Shown here piece after piece: positions 45,042 to 52,471 of a DNA stretch of 64,000 nucleotides (position 1 is the stretch's first letter; each line of letters opens with the position of its first letter). Both the position numbers and the translations under genes were made by a program. Source of the stretch: Corynebacterium sp. UBA2622 (lineage in GTDB: Bacteria > Actinomycetota > Actinomycetes > Mycobacteriales > Mycobacteriaceae); the NCBI RefSeq assembly GCF_002339505.1, contig NZ_DDJO01000009.1, forward strand, positions 150,416 through 214,415, read 5' to 3'. The notes under the pieces were generated by a model. That model saw nothing but the letters and a program-made list of their open reading frames with translations. It searched no databases and was not told the origin of the DNA.

Positions 45042-45977
45042 GTGGCAAGCAACGAGCAGCGGGGCAAGGACGCCCTGAAGAATCTTGAGCGCGAGCTCAA
45101 CTCCCGCGACCGCAAGGAAAAGCGAGGCCCGTGGGGCATCGCCGCCCTCTCGGCGGTCGTCATCCTCGGCATCGGCAGCGGGATCTACGCGCTCGCCAAC
45201 CACAATGACGCGGACACGTCCACCTCGGCGGAGGAGAGTGCGTCGACAAGCTCCTCGCCCTCGCCCATCGACGCCGAGCCCCTCTCCCTGACCCGCGCGA
45301 AGGCGCTGCCGGAGACGGTAACGTGCTCCTACCCCAGGGGCGATGCCGGCCAGTCCAAGGATGTGGGCACTCCGCCGACCGACAGCGTCTCAGCGCGCGG
45401 GACCGTCACCGTGAACCTGGACACCTCCGCCGGGCCGATCGGCATGGAACTCGACCGCTCCGTCTCCCCGTGCACGGTCAACTCCATCGAGTACCTCGCG
45501 AAGAAGGACTACTTCAACGACACCGTGTGCCACCGCCTGACCACAAGCGAAGGCCTGAAGGTCCTGCAGTGCGGTGACCCGACCGGGTCCGGCTCCGGCG
45601 GCCCGGGTTTCACCTTCGCCAACGAGTACCCCACCGACGAAGCCCTGGAGAAGGTGGACACCTCCCAGATCCCCGAGGGCACCCCGGCCGACCAGGCCGA
45701 GCAGATGAAGGGTCAGCTCCTGCAGTCCCCGCCGCCCGTGAAGTACGGCCGCGGCACCATCGCGATGGCCAACGCCGGGCTGGGCACCAACGGCTCGCAG
45801 TTCTTCCTCAACTACGGTGACTCGACCCTGCCGCCGATGTACACGTACTTCGGCAAGATCGACGACAAGGGCCTGGACACCCTGGACAAAATCGCCGAGA
45901 AGGGTGCCGAGGGCGGAAAATCCGACGGCAAGCCCGCCGAGGAGGTCAAGATCGAGGCCGCGACTGTCGCCGGCTAG
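45042..45977 (+). CDS. Membrane-anchored cyclophilin-type peptidyl-prolyl isomerase
   Basis: A 311-residue protein. A charged N-terminus (RELNSRDRKEKRGPWG) precedes one membrane span (IAALSAVVILGIGSGIYALA), a Ser/Thr-rich linker and an external cyclophilin domain: GTVTVNLDTSAGPIGMELD, DYFNDTVCHRLTTSEGLKVLQCGDP, GRGTIAMANAGLGTNGSQFFLNYGD and YTYFGKIDDKGLDTLDKI. The usual catalytic Arg of FHR is retained as CHR. It probably folds proteins outside the membrane. The GTG start follows GAGG by 9 bases. The position next to rel is conserved in mycobacteria. Confidence 0.9.
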   Translation: MASNEQRGKDALKNLERELNSRDRKEKRGPWGIAALSAVVILGIGSGIYALANHNDADTSTSAEESASTSSSPSPIDAEPLSLTRAKALPETVTCSYPRGDAGQSKDVGTPPTDSVSARGTVTVNLDTSAGPIGMELDRSVSPCTVNSIEYLAKKDYFNDTVCHRLTTSEGLKVLQCGDPTGSGSGGPGFTFANEYPTDEALEKVDTSQIPEGTPADQAEQMKGQLLQSPPPVKYGRGTIAMANAGLGTNGSQFFLNYGDSTLPPMYTYFGKIDDKGLDTLDKIAEKGAEGGKSDGKPAEEVKIEAATVAG

Positions 45978-46092
45978 GACGGTTAGCTTTAAAGGATGGA
46001 CCGGGGTTGGCCCGCGGGGGTAAAGCTGCGCGGGTTGACCGGCGGACACGGAGTGATTACCAGAAGATTGCCAGTGGTTCGTTAAGAAACTA

Positions 46093-46136
46093 TTGCGCTG
46101 TCCAAAGTTGCCCGCTAGTGTTGAGCCCGCTATATC
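46093..46136 (+). promoter_or_regulatory. Nested promoter pair for the small secreted protein
   Basis: Two overlapping candidates, each with a 17-base spacer: TTGCGC (46093-46098) with TAGTGT (46116-46121), and TTGCCC (46108-46113) with TATATC (46131-46136). The second would give a leader of about 20 bases. Confidence 0.45.
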
Positions 46137-46162
46137 GGCGTCCCTCTCAGATTGGAATACAC

Positions 46163-46453
46163 ATGAAGCTTCGCAAGGGTTTTATCGCTGCCGCCACCGC
46201 CGCAGCCATGGTCACCGGTGGCATGGCCGCCGCCCCGGCTCAGGCTGAGCCCACCACCCTCGTTCTCGCGGCAGGCGATGCCAAGGATGCCCCGACGGAC
46301 TCTGGTTCCTCGAACCTCGACTTTGGCTCCTCGCTCGGCAACATGGATGACAAGGCCTTGGGCCAGGCTGGGAAGATCATCACCATTCTCAGCGGTCTCG
46401 TCGGCCTCATTGCCGGCATTGCGGGCATCGTGACCAAGTACTTCATGAAGTAG
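46163..46453 (+). CDS. Small secreted protein with hydrophobic C-terminal helix, function unknown
   Basis: A 96-residue protein. MKLRKGFIAAATAAAMVTGG and the following MAAAPAQA form a classical signal peptide with likely cleavage after AQA (residue 28). The mature part has an acidic, Ser/Gly/Asp-rich first half (AGDAKDAPTDSGSSNLDFG) and a C-terminal, Gly-spaced hydrophobic helix (IITILSGLVGLIAGIAG) ending in VTKYFMK. It has no cysteine. The pattern resembles membrane-active or mycomembrane helical peptides, but I recognise no family. It lies between ppi and rel, where corynebacteria tend to carry a small secreted protein. Two candidate promoters and a strong terminator suggest it is a single, well-expressed unit. 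Confidence 0.8.
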   Translation: MKLRKGFIAAATAAAMVTGGMAAAPAQAEPTTLVLAAGDAKDAPTDSGSSNLDFGSSLGNMDDKALGQAGKIITILSGLVGLIAGIAGIVTKYFMK

Positions 46454-46475
46454 GACTCCGTCGCGGAGTATTCCG

Positions 46476-46508
46476 AAACCGCCCCGAGGATCTCCTCAGG
46501 GCGGTTTT
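46476..46508 (+). terminator. Rho-independent terminator after the secreted protein gene
   Basis: Stem ACCGCCC / GGGCGGT with an inner GAGG-ATCT-CCTC hairpin, flanked by AAA and TTTT. A smaller perfect hairpin ACTCCG-TCG-CGGAGT (46455-46469) sits just before it, right after the stop codon. Confidence 0.85.
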
Positions 46509-46534
46509 CGCTGCCCCGGGCAGCTGCCGAGGGT

Positions 46535-46628
46535 CCAGACGACCAAAACTAAAGGGCCAAAACCCCAGGTGGCAAAATCGGTGTAAAATCCGGCCCGGGG
46601 TTTTGGTCCTTTAGTTTTGGCCCTCTGG
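46535..46628. repeat. 94-base near-perfect inverted repeat between convergent genes
   Basis: Two 32-base arms (46535-46566 and 46597-46628) match at 29 positions as inverted copies, around a 30-base centre. Each arm holds two copies of a G-x-CCAAAAC motif joined by TAAAG, and is A-rich compared with the surrounding GC-rich DNA. It lies between the secreted-protein terminator and the rel stop. As RNA on either strand it would form a very long hairpin ending in U-rich sequence, so it may terminate rel, or be a miniature repeat element. No transposase is present. Confidence 0.8.
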
Positions 46629-46674
46629 TTCTGGCACCGTGGCAACCGCACCAACAACCGGGCGCGGCACCCAC

Positions 46675-48951
46675 CTACGAGGTGACCCGGTAGATGTCGA
46701 AGATCCCCTCGATGTTGCGCACCTGGTTCATCAGGGCACCGAGCTGCTTGGTGTCGGAGACCCCCACCGTGAAGCGAACGTCCGCAATGTGGTCGTCACT
46801 GATCCGGCAGCTCAGCGAGATGATCGGCAGCTTCTGCTCCGAGAGCGCCCCGGTCAGGTCGGCGAGCAGCCCCTGCCGGTCCAAGGCCTCCACGTTGAGG
46901 GTCGCCATGGTGGCGCCGCCTGCGGAGGAGGCGTCGGCCCAGGAGACGTCGATAAGCCTCTCGGGCTCGTCGCGCAGCTTGGCGGCGTTCGTGCAGTCCG
47001 TGCGGTGGACCGACACTCCCCCGCCGCGGGTGACGAAGCCGAAGATCTCGTCACCCGGCACGGGTTGGCAGCACTTGGCCAGCTTGGCCATCACGTCCGG
47101 GCTGCCCTGAACCAGGATCCCGGGGCCCGGCCCCCGCATGACGGGCTTGACGAGCTCCGACATCGGCGTGCGCGCCGTGAGGGCGTCGACGGCGTCGCCC
47201 TCGTCGCCGAACAGGTCGGTGAGAAGCTTCGCGACGTGCTTGGCGGAGACGTTTCCGGCACCGATGGCCGTGTAGAGGGCATCGACGTCCGGGTAGTGTA
47301 ACTGGCCCGCCACCTGGCGCATGGAATCAGCGGTGAAGAGCCGGTGCATCGGAAGCCCGCCGCGCTGCACCTCGGCCGCCAGCGCGTCTCGGCCGGCCTC
47401 CAGGTGCTCCTCGCGGCGTTCCTTGGCGAACCACTGGCGGATCTTGCTCTTCGCCCGCGGAGAGACGACGAACTCCTGCCAGTCTCGCGAGGGCCCGGCG
47501 TTCTCGTCCTTGGAGGTGAACACCTCCACCTTGTCACCGGACTTGAGCTCCGACTCGAGCGCGACGAGCTTGCCGTTGACCTTCGCGCCGATGCACCGGT
47601 GCCCCACCTCGGTGTGCACGGCGTAGGCGAAGTCGACGGGGGTCGAGCCGGCGGGCAGGTTAACCACGTCGCCCTTCGGGGTGAAGGCGAAGATCTGCTG
47701 GCTGGTGAGGTCGTAGCGGAGGGAATCGAGGAACTCGTTGGGGTCCGCCGCCTCCTTCTGCCAGTCGAGGAGCTGGCGCATCCACGCCATCTGGTCCACC
47801 TCGGCCGGATCACCCTTGTGGGAGCCCTTGGACTCCTTGTAGCGCCAGTGCGCGGCGACGCCGAACTCGGCGTTGTAGTGCATCTCGTGGGTGCGCACCT
47901 GCACCTCCAGGGCGCGGCCGCTGTCCGTCATCACCGTGGTGTGCAGTGACTGGTACACGCCGAAACGCGGGTTGGAGATGTAGTCCTTGAACCGCCCCGG
48001 CAGCGCCGAATAAAGGGAGTGCACCACGCCGATCGCGGCGTAGCAGTCGTGGACATTGTCCACCAAGACGCGCAGGCCCACCAGGTCGAAGATCTCGTTG
48101 AACTCGTGGCCGCGCACCACCATCTTCTGGTAGATCGACCAGTAATGCTTAGGCCGGCCCATCACCTCGGCGCTGATGTTGTTGGCCCGCAGCTCCGCTT
48201 CCAGCTGGGCGGTGATCTCCTTCAGGGCCCGGTCGCGGGAGGGGGCGCGGTCGGCGACGAGCCGAACGATCTCTTCGTACTTCTTCGGGTAGAGGATGGC
48301 GAAGGCGAGGTCCTCCAACTCCCACTTCACGCTGGCCATGCCCAGGCGGTGCGCGAGCGGGGCGATCACGTCGAGGGTCTCCCGAGCCTTCTTTGCCTGC
48401 TTCTCGGGCGGCAGGAACCGCATCGTGCGCATGTTGTGCAGCCGGTCGGCGACCTTGATCACCAGCACGCGCGGGTCCTCGGCCATCGCGACGATCATCT
48501 TGCGGATGGTCTCGGCCTCGGCCGCGGCGCCCAGGTCGACCTTGTCCAGTTTGGTCACGCCGTCGACAAGCCGCGCCACCTCGGGCCCGAAGTCCCGGGT
48601 GAGGTCGTCGAGGGAGTAGTCGGTGTCCTCTACCGTGTCGTGCAGCAGCGCCGCGACGAGCGTGGTGGTGTCCATGCCGATCTCGCCGCAGATGGTGGCC
48701 ACGGCCAACGGGTGGGTGATGTAGGGGTCACCGGACTTGCGGAACACGCCCTCGTGGAGCTTCTCCGCGGTGTCGTACGCGCGGTTGAGCACCTCCACAT
48801 CCGCCTTGGGGTGGTAGGCGCGGTGGATGGACAGCAGGGGGTCCAGGACCGGGTTTACCTTGGCCCGTCCCCCCGTCAGCGACCGCGCCAGGCGGGCGGA
48901 GACGCTGCGCACGCTCGAGCCCGACCGCTTCACCGCTCTATCGTTTGCCAT
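46675..48951 (-). CDS. rel: Bifunctional (p)ppGpp synthetase/hydrolase Rel
   Basis: The single long RSH enzyme of Actinobacteria, 758 residues. The hydrolase HD domain is intact (KSGDPYITHPLAVA with H80, LLHDTVEDT with H104/D105). The synthetase domain includes GRPKHYWSIYQKM, FNEIFDLVGLRVLV and HYNAEFGVAAHWRYKE. Then come the TGS domain (FAFTPKGDVVNLPAGSTPVDFA), the zinc-finger region (AKCCQPVPGDEIFGFV, HRTDCTNA) and a C-terminal ACT domain ending IYRVTS. The ATG follows GGAAGGG. It is 43 bases downstream of apt, the conserved actinobacterial order. Confidence 0.97.
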   Translation of the reverse strand: MANDRAVKRSGSSVRSVSARLARSLTGGRAKVNPVLDPLLSIHRAYHPKADVEVLNRAYDTAEKLHEGVFRKSGDPYITHPLAVATICGEIGMDTTTLVAALLHDTVEDTDYSLDDLTRDFGPEVARLVDGVTKLDKVDLGAAAEAETIRKMIVAMAEDPRVLVIKVADRLHNMRTMRFLPPEKQAKKARETLDVIAPLAHRLGMASVKWELEDLAFAILYPKKYEEIVRLVADRAPSRDRALKEITAQLEAELRANNISAEVMGRPKHYWSIYQKMVVRGHEFNEIFDLVGLRVLVDNVHDCYAAIGVVHSLYSALPGRFKDYISNPRFGVYQSLHTTVMTDSGRALEVQVRTHEMHYNAEFGVAAHWRYKESKGSHKGDPAEVDQMAWMRQLLDWQKEAADPNEFLDSLRYDLTSQQIFAFTPKGDVVNLPAGSTPVDFAYAVHTEVGHRCIGAKVNGKLVALESELKSGDKVEVFTSKDENAGPSRDWQEFVVSPRAKSKIRQWFAKERREEHLEAGRDALAAEVQRGGLPMHRLFTADSMRQVAGQLHYPDVDALYTAIGAGNVSAKHVAKLLTDLFGDEGDAVDALTARTPMSELVKPVMRGPGPGILVQGSPDVMAKLAKCCQPVPGDEIFGFVTRGGGVSVHRTDCTNAAKLRDEPERLIDVSWADASSAGGATMATLNVEALDRQGLLADLTGALSEQKLPIISLSCRISDDHIADVRFTVGVSDTKQLGALMNQVRNIEGIFDIYRVTS

Positions 48952-48994
48952 CGGGTGCCCTTCCGTGTGCTCTAACGGCGTGTTCTGGGTGCTT

Positions 48995-49582
48995 CTACCG
49001 GCGCGCGCCGGTACCGCGGCCCGGGTTGTTGAGGACCACCACGGGCGCCCCACCGAGTTTGTCGCGGCCACCCAGGCCCTCGACCTCGAGGACCACAACG
49101 TATCCCACGACGCTACCACCGGCGCGCTCGATGAGATCCGTCGCCGCCACCAGGGTTCCACCGGTGGCCAGCACGTCATCGACGAGGACGATCCGGCGGC
49201 CCTTGAGGTCCACGCCGTCGGCGGGAATCTCCAGCGCGGCGGTGCTGTACTCGGTGTCGTACTCCTGGGTCAGCACCGGCGGAGGCAGCTTGCCCTTCTT
49301 ACGGATGGCCAGGATGCCCAGGCCCAGCTCGTAGGCCACGGCGGAACCGAGGAGGAAGCCGCGGGCGTCGAGTCCGCCGATGATGTCGGCGCCCAGGGCG
49401 CGACTCTCCTCCGCCAGCTCGCGGACGACTGCGCGCAGGGCGGGGCCGTCGGCAAGCACGGGCGTCAGGTCCTCGAAGACAACACCCTTTTCCGGGAAGT
49501 CGGGAACCCGGCGGATCTTGTCCGCGATGGCCTCGGCGGCCGAGGCGTACGCCCTCTCGCTGGCGTCAGGATGGTGGGACAC
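48995..49582 (-). CDS. apt: Adenine phosphoribosyltransferase
   Basis: Salvages adenine to AMP. FPEKGVVFEDLTPVLAD, GLDARGFLLGSAVAYELG and the PRPP motif RIVLVDDVLATGGTLVAA are diagnostic. I prefer the GTG at 49582 (195 residues), 6 bases after GAGG; the GTG at 49594 overlaps the upstream lipoprotein stop and lacks a ribosome-binding site. Confidence 0.95.
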   Translation of the reverse strand: MSHHPDASERAYASAAEAIADKIRRVPDFPEKGVVFEDLTPVLADGPALRAVVRELAEESRALGADIIGGLDARGFLLGSAVAYELGLGILAIRKKGKLPPPVLTQEYDTEYSTAALEIPADGVDLKGRRIVLVDDVLATGGTLVAATDLIERAGGSVVGYVVVLEVEGLGGRDKLGGAPVVVLNNPGRGTGARR

Positions 49583-49590
49583 GGGGGACC

Positions 49591-51201
49591 TCACTTGCGT
49601 TTGGTGGGTTGCGGGGACGCGCTCTGCCAGCGGTCCATGTTCCAGCCGATGCCGGCGGTCCCCGTGTACACGACAACGTTACCGACGTTGCGGTCGATGG
49701 CGAAGATGCGCGGCTGCGCGGACAGCGGGATCGAGGGCAGCTCCTCCCACAGTTTCCTCTCCTCGTCCTGGAGCGCGGGCAGGTCCTGGGGGCGGTTGCC
49801 GGCGCCGGGGTACTCGGTGGCGGAGTCGACGGGGCGCAGCAGGACGTCGACGCTGCCTTCGGTGGTGGTTCGCTCTCCCGACTCCCCCGTCTCCACGTGG
49901 GACAGGTCGCGGAGGGTCTTGTTGCCCCCGGCGTCCACCACTCGGATGCCCGCGGGCTCGCAGGAGGCGCGCACGGTGTCGACCATTGCGGCGGAGCGCT
50001 GGGCGGCCCCGGCGTAACCGATGCGCACCTCGGTACCCGCCAGCGCGCCCGCGGCGGCGGGATCGACGGCCATGTGCGGGTCAACCACCCCGCCCAGGCG
50101 GCGCGCCTGGGGGTCGTTGTAGGGCAGCATGTGCACTAGGTTGACCGGTACGTCGAGCCCGCTCGCCGCACCGGAGGCGGCAGCCACGGCGCGCTGGTCC
50201 ACGCACGCCGCCAGGGCTTGGCGGTTCGAGGGCACGGACCACATCCCTGCCGGGGCGAAGGTGAGGGAATCGGTGAGTTCCCCGACGGCGCTCTTGACGT
50301 CGAAGGGGTTTCCCTCGGCGTCGAGGTTGAGCCACGCGGGCTTCGGCTCGTTGAGTTCGGCGACGCGCTGCGCGCCGGTGTCCTTCAGCTCGTCGGGGTT
50401 TGCGCTCGCCGGCCACACCACGAGCTTCGGGGTGCGGGGGGCGTCGCCGTAGTAGGAGTCGTTGGCCACGAGAGCCACCTCACCGTGCTGCCCGACAGAG
50501 TCAATGCGGTACGGGCCGAAGGAGACCTGAAGCTCCGGGTCGAAGGACTCCAGGTTGAACCCGTCGCGCCAGGCCGCCGCCACCGGGTGAAGCTCGGCCG
50601 GATCCTCCGAGCGCAGCGCCGTGTCCAGCTCACCGAGCTCCATGCCGGCGCGGCGGGCAACCGCATGGGCGGGAAGGACGGTGCCGGCACCGAAGAGGCC
50701 GCGCCACCGCGCCCCCGCGCCCTCCTTGAACACCACCGTGAATTCTTTCGCACCCGGCTCGCAGTTCATGTCGGCGACCTCGTCGAACAGCGGCATGTGG
50801 GACCCGAAGACCTCCGGAAGCTGCCCCGCCTTGAGGGTGAGCAGGTAATCATCGCACGTCACGGCCGTGCCGTCCGAGAACGAGGCGGAGTCCGAGAGCT
50901 TGTACACCACCCTGCGCTGCGCGCCGGGGAGTACCTGGGTGGTCACCAGGTCGGTGTTCGGGATCATCTGGCCGTTCGGGCCGGGAACGAAGACACCCGG
51001 GTAGAGCCGCCCCGACAGCGCCTGCGCCGTCTCGGCAACACCGTCCATCGACCCCGCGTTGGTGGTGGTCACGTCCACGGGAAGCTGGTAGCCGAAGTAA
51101 TCGGTGCTGGTGTCACCCGCCGCCTTATCCGCGGGCGGGGAGCACGACGCAAGGAGCCCCCCCGCCACGGCGACGGGGAGCGCGGCGCGAATGCGTGTCA
51201 C
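49591..51201 (-). CDS. Peptide-binding-type (SBP_bac_5) lipoprotein between secF and apt
   Basis: A 536-residue lipoprotein: signal peptide TRIRAALPVAVAGGLLASC with a lipobox ending in LASC. The mature part follows the DppA/OppA-like fold (VVYKLSDSASFSDGTAVTCDDYLLTL, VSFGPYRIDSVGQHGEVALVAND). It is an orphan: no ABC permease or ATPase is nearby, and the equivalent gene occupies the same place in mycobacteria and corynebacteria. Ligand unknown; a non-transport role is possible. The GTG start has AAAGGA 7 bases upstream. Confidence 0.85.
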   Translation of the reverse strand: MTRIRAALPVAVAGGLLASCSPPADKAAGDTSTDYFGYQLPVDVTTTNAGSMDGVAETAQALSGRLYPGVFVPGPNGQMIPNTDLVTTQVLPGAQRRVVYKLSDSASFSDGTAVTCDDYLLTLKAGQLPEVFGSHMPLFDEVADMNCEPGAKEFTVVFKEGAGARWRGLFGAGTVLPAHAVARRAGMELGELDTALRSEDPAELHPVAAAWRDGFNLESFDPELQVSFGPYRIDSVGQHGEVALVANDSYYGDAPRTPKLVVWPASANPDELKDTGAQRVAELNEPKPAWLNLDAEGNPFDVKSAVGELTDSLTFAPAGMWSVPSNRQALAACVDQRAVAAASGAASGLDVPVNLVHMLPYNDPQARRLGGVVDPHMAVDPAAAGALAGTEVRIGYAGAAQRSAAMVDTVRASCEPAGIRVVDAGGNKTLRDLSHVETGESGERTTTEGSVDVLLRPVDSATEYPGAGNRPQDLPALQDEERKLWEELPSIPLSAQPRIFAIDRNVGNVVVYTGTAGIGWNMDRWQSASPQPTKRK

Positions 51202-51257
51202 ACTGAAATCCTTTCCTAGGGGCACCCGGGCAGGGCCCGGGCTTGTCGACGCCCCAC

Positions 51258-52469
51258 TCACCTGTTGTTCGGCCTCCACGTGGCGGTGGCCGGGGCGGCC
51301 GGGGCCTCCACGGGGCCGGCGGGGACGACCGGGGCGGCGACGGTGCGCCGCGTTGAGCCGCCGGGGCGTGACGCGTCCCCGCGGTCGTCGGCGAGCTCGC
51401 CGGCGCGGTAGGCCGCCACCTCGCGGTTGTGGTCGCGGTACTTCGCCCGCCGGTTGACCAGGGTGACCAGGAGCGGCGTGGCGAGGAACAGGGAGGAGAA
51501 TACGCCCTCGATCACGCCGATGAGCTGGATCAGGGCGAGGTCGCGCAGCGTACCCACGCCCATCATCCACACGGCCACGGCGAGCAGCGCGACGATGGGC
51601 AGCGCGGAGATGACCGAAGTGGAGATCGAACGCATCACCGTCTGGTTCACGGCGAGGTTGGCCTCCTCGGCGTAGGTGGAGCGGCGCGAATCGAGCACAC
51701 CGGCGGTGTTCTCCCGCACCTTGTCGAAGACGATGACGGTGTCGTAGAGGGAGAAGGTGAGGACGGTCAGCAGGCCGATCACCATCGCCGGGGTGACCTC
51801 GAGTCCGAACAGGGAGTACGTCCCGAGGATGACGATGCCGTCGACAAGCAGGGCACCCATGGCCGCAGCCGCCATGTCGCGCTGCAGGCGCAGCGCGACA
51901 TACACCGCGGCGGCAACGAAGAAGACGACCATGGCGAGAACCATGCGCTTGGTGATGGTCGAACCCCATGACTCGGAGACGGTGGAGTCGCCGATCGCGT
52001 CGGCCGTTGCGCGGCCCTCCCCGTCCACGGGCCGGTACTGGTCGTAGATCGCCTGGCGGGCGGAGTCGATCTGTTCCTGGCTCAGGTGCTGAGAGTTGAT
52101 CTCCAGCGTGCGGGAGTCGCCCGCGCCCACGATCTGCGTCAGCTCCGGTGTGACTCCCGTTGCGTCGACGAAGGTGTGCTCCACCTGCTCGGTGGATAGG
52201 TCGCCGGCGGGCATGCTCATCTTGGTGCCACCCTCGAAGTCGATGCCGAGGTTAAAACCGCGCAGGAGCATCGCGAGCAGCGAGACGGCCACCAGCGCGA
52301 GGGTGATCGTGTACCACAGCTTGGAGCGGCCGACGAAGTCGATCGCGCCGTCGCCGGAGTAGAGGCGGTCGTACCGGGAGCGGCGGGTCGCGCCGGCGGC
52401 GGGCGCAGTACCCTCGGGTGCGGTGCCCGCGTCGGGCGTGCGGTCTGCGGAGATTGAGGTGCTGGCCAT
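51258..52469 (-). CDS. secF: Protein export membrane protein SecF
   Basis: Accessory subunit of the Sec translocon that uses proton motive force to pull proteins across the membrane. The 403-residue protein has TM1 (SKLWYTITLALVAVSLLAML) followed by the hallmark LGIDFEGGTK, a short external domain and a five-span block with MVIGLLTVLTFSLYDTVIVFDKVREN. The N-terminal 30 and C-terminal 80 residues are low-complexity extensions typical of Actinobacteria. GAGGAG lies 8 bases before the ATG; secD ends 2 bases upstream. Confidence 0.96.
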   Translation of the reverse strand: MASTSISADRTPDAGTAPEGTAPAAGATRRSRYDRLYSGDGAIDFVGRSKLWYTITLALVAVSLLAMLLRGFNLGIDFEGGTKMSMPAGDLSTEQVEHTFVDATGVTPELTQIVGAGDSRTLEINSQHLSQEQIDSARQAIYDQYRPVDGEGRATADAIGDSTVSESWGSTITKRMVLAMVVFFVAAAVYVALRLQRDMAAAAMGALLVDGIVILGTYSLFGLEVTPAMVIGLLTVLTFSLYDTVIVFDKVRENTAGVLDSRRSTYAEEANLAVNQTVMRSISTSVISALPIVALLAVAVWMMGVGTLRDLALIQLIGVIEGVFSSLFLATPLLVTLVNRRAKYRDHNREVAAYRAGELADDRGDASRPGGSTRRTVAAPVVPAGPVEAPAAPATATWRPNNR

Positions 52470-52471
52470 CG

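Noticed and set aside
46005..46094. A 29-codon open frame (MDRGWPAGVKLRG...) before the secreted protein gene
   Set aside because: AAAGG touches its ATG with no spacing, it has no recognisable features, and it overlaps the candidate promoter.
46535..46628. Reading the long inverted repeat as the ends of an insertion sequence
   Set aside because: Only 30 bases lie between the arms, there is no transposase, and no target duplication is evident.
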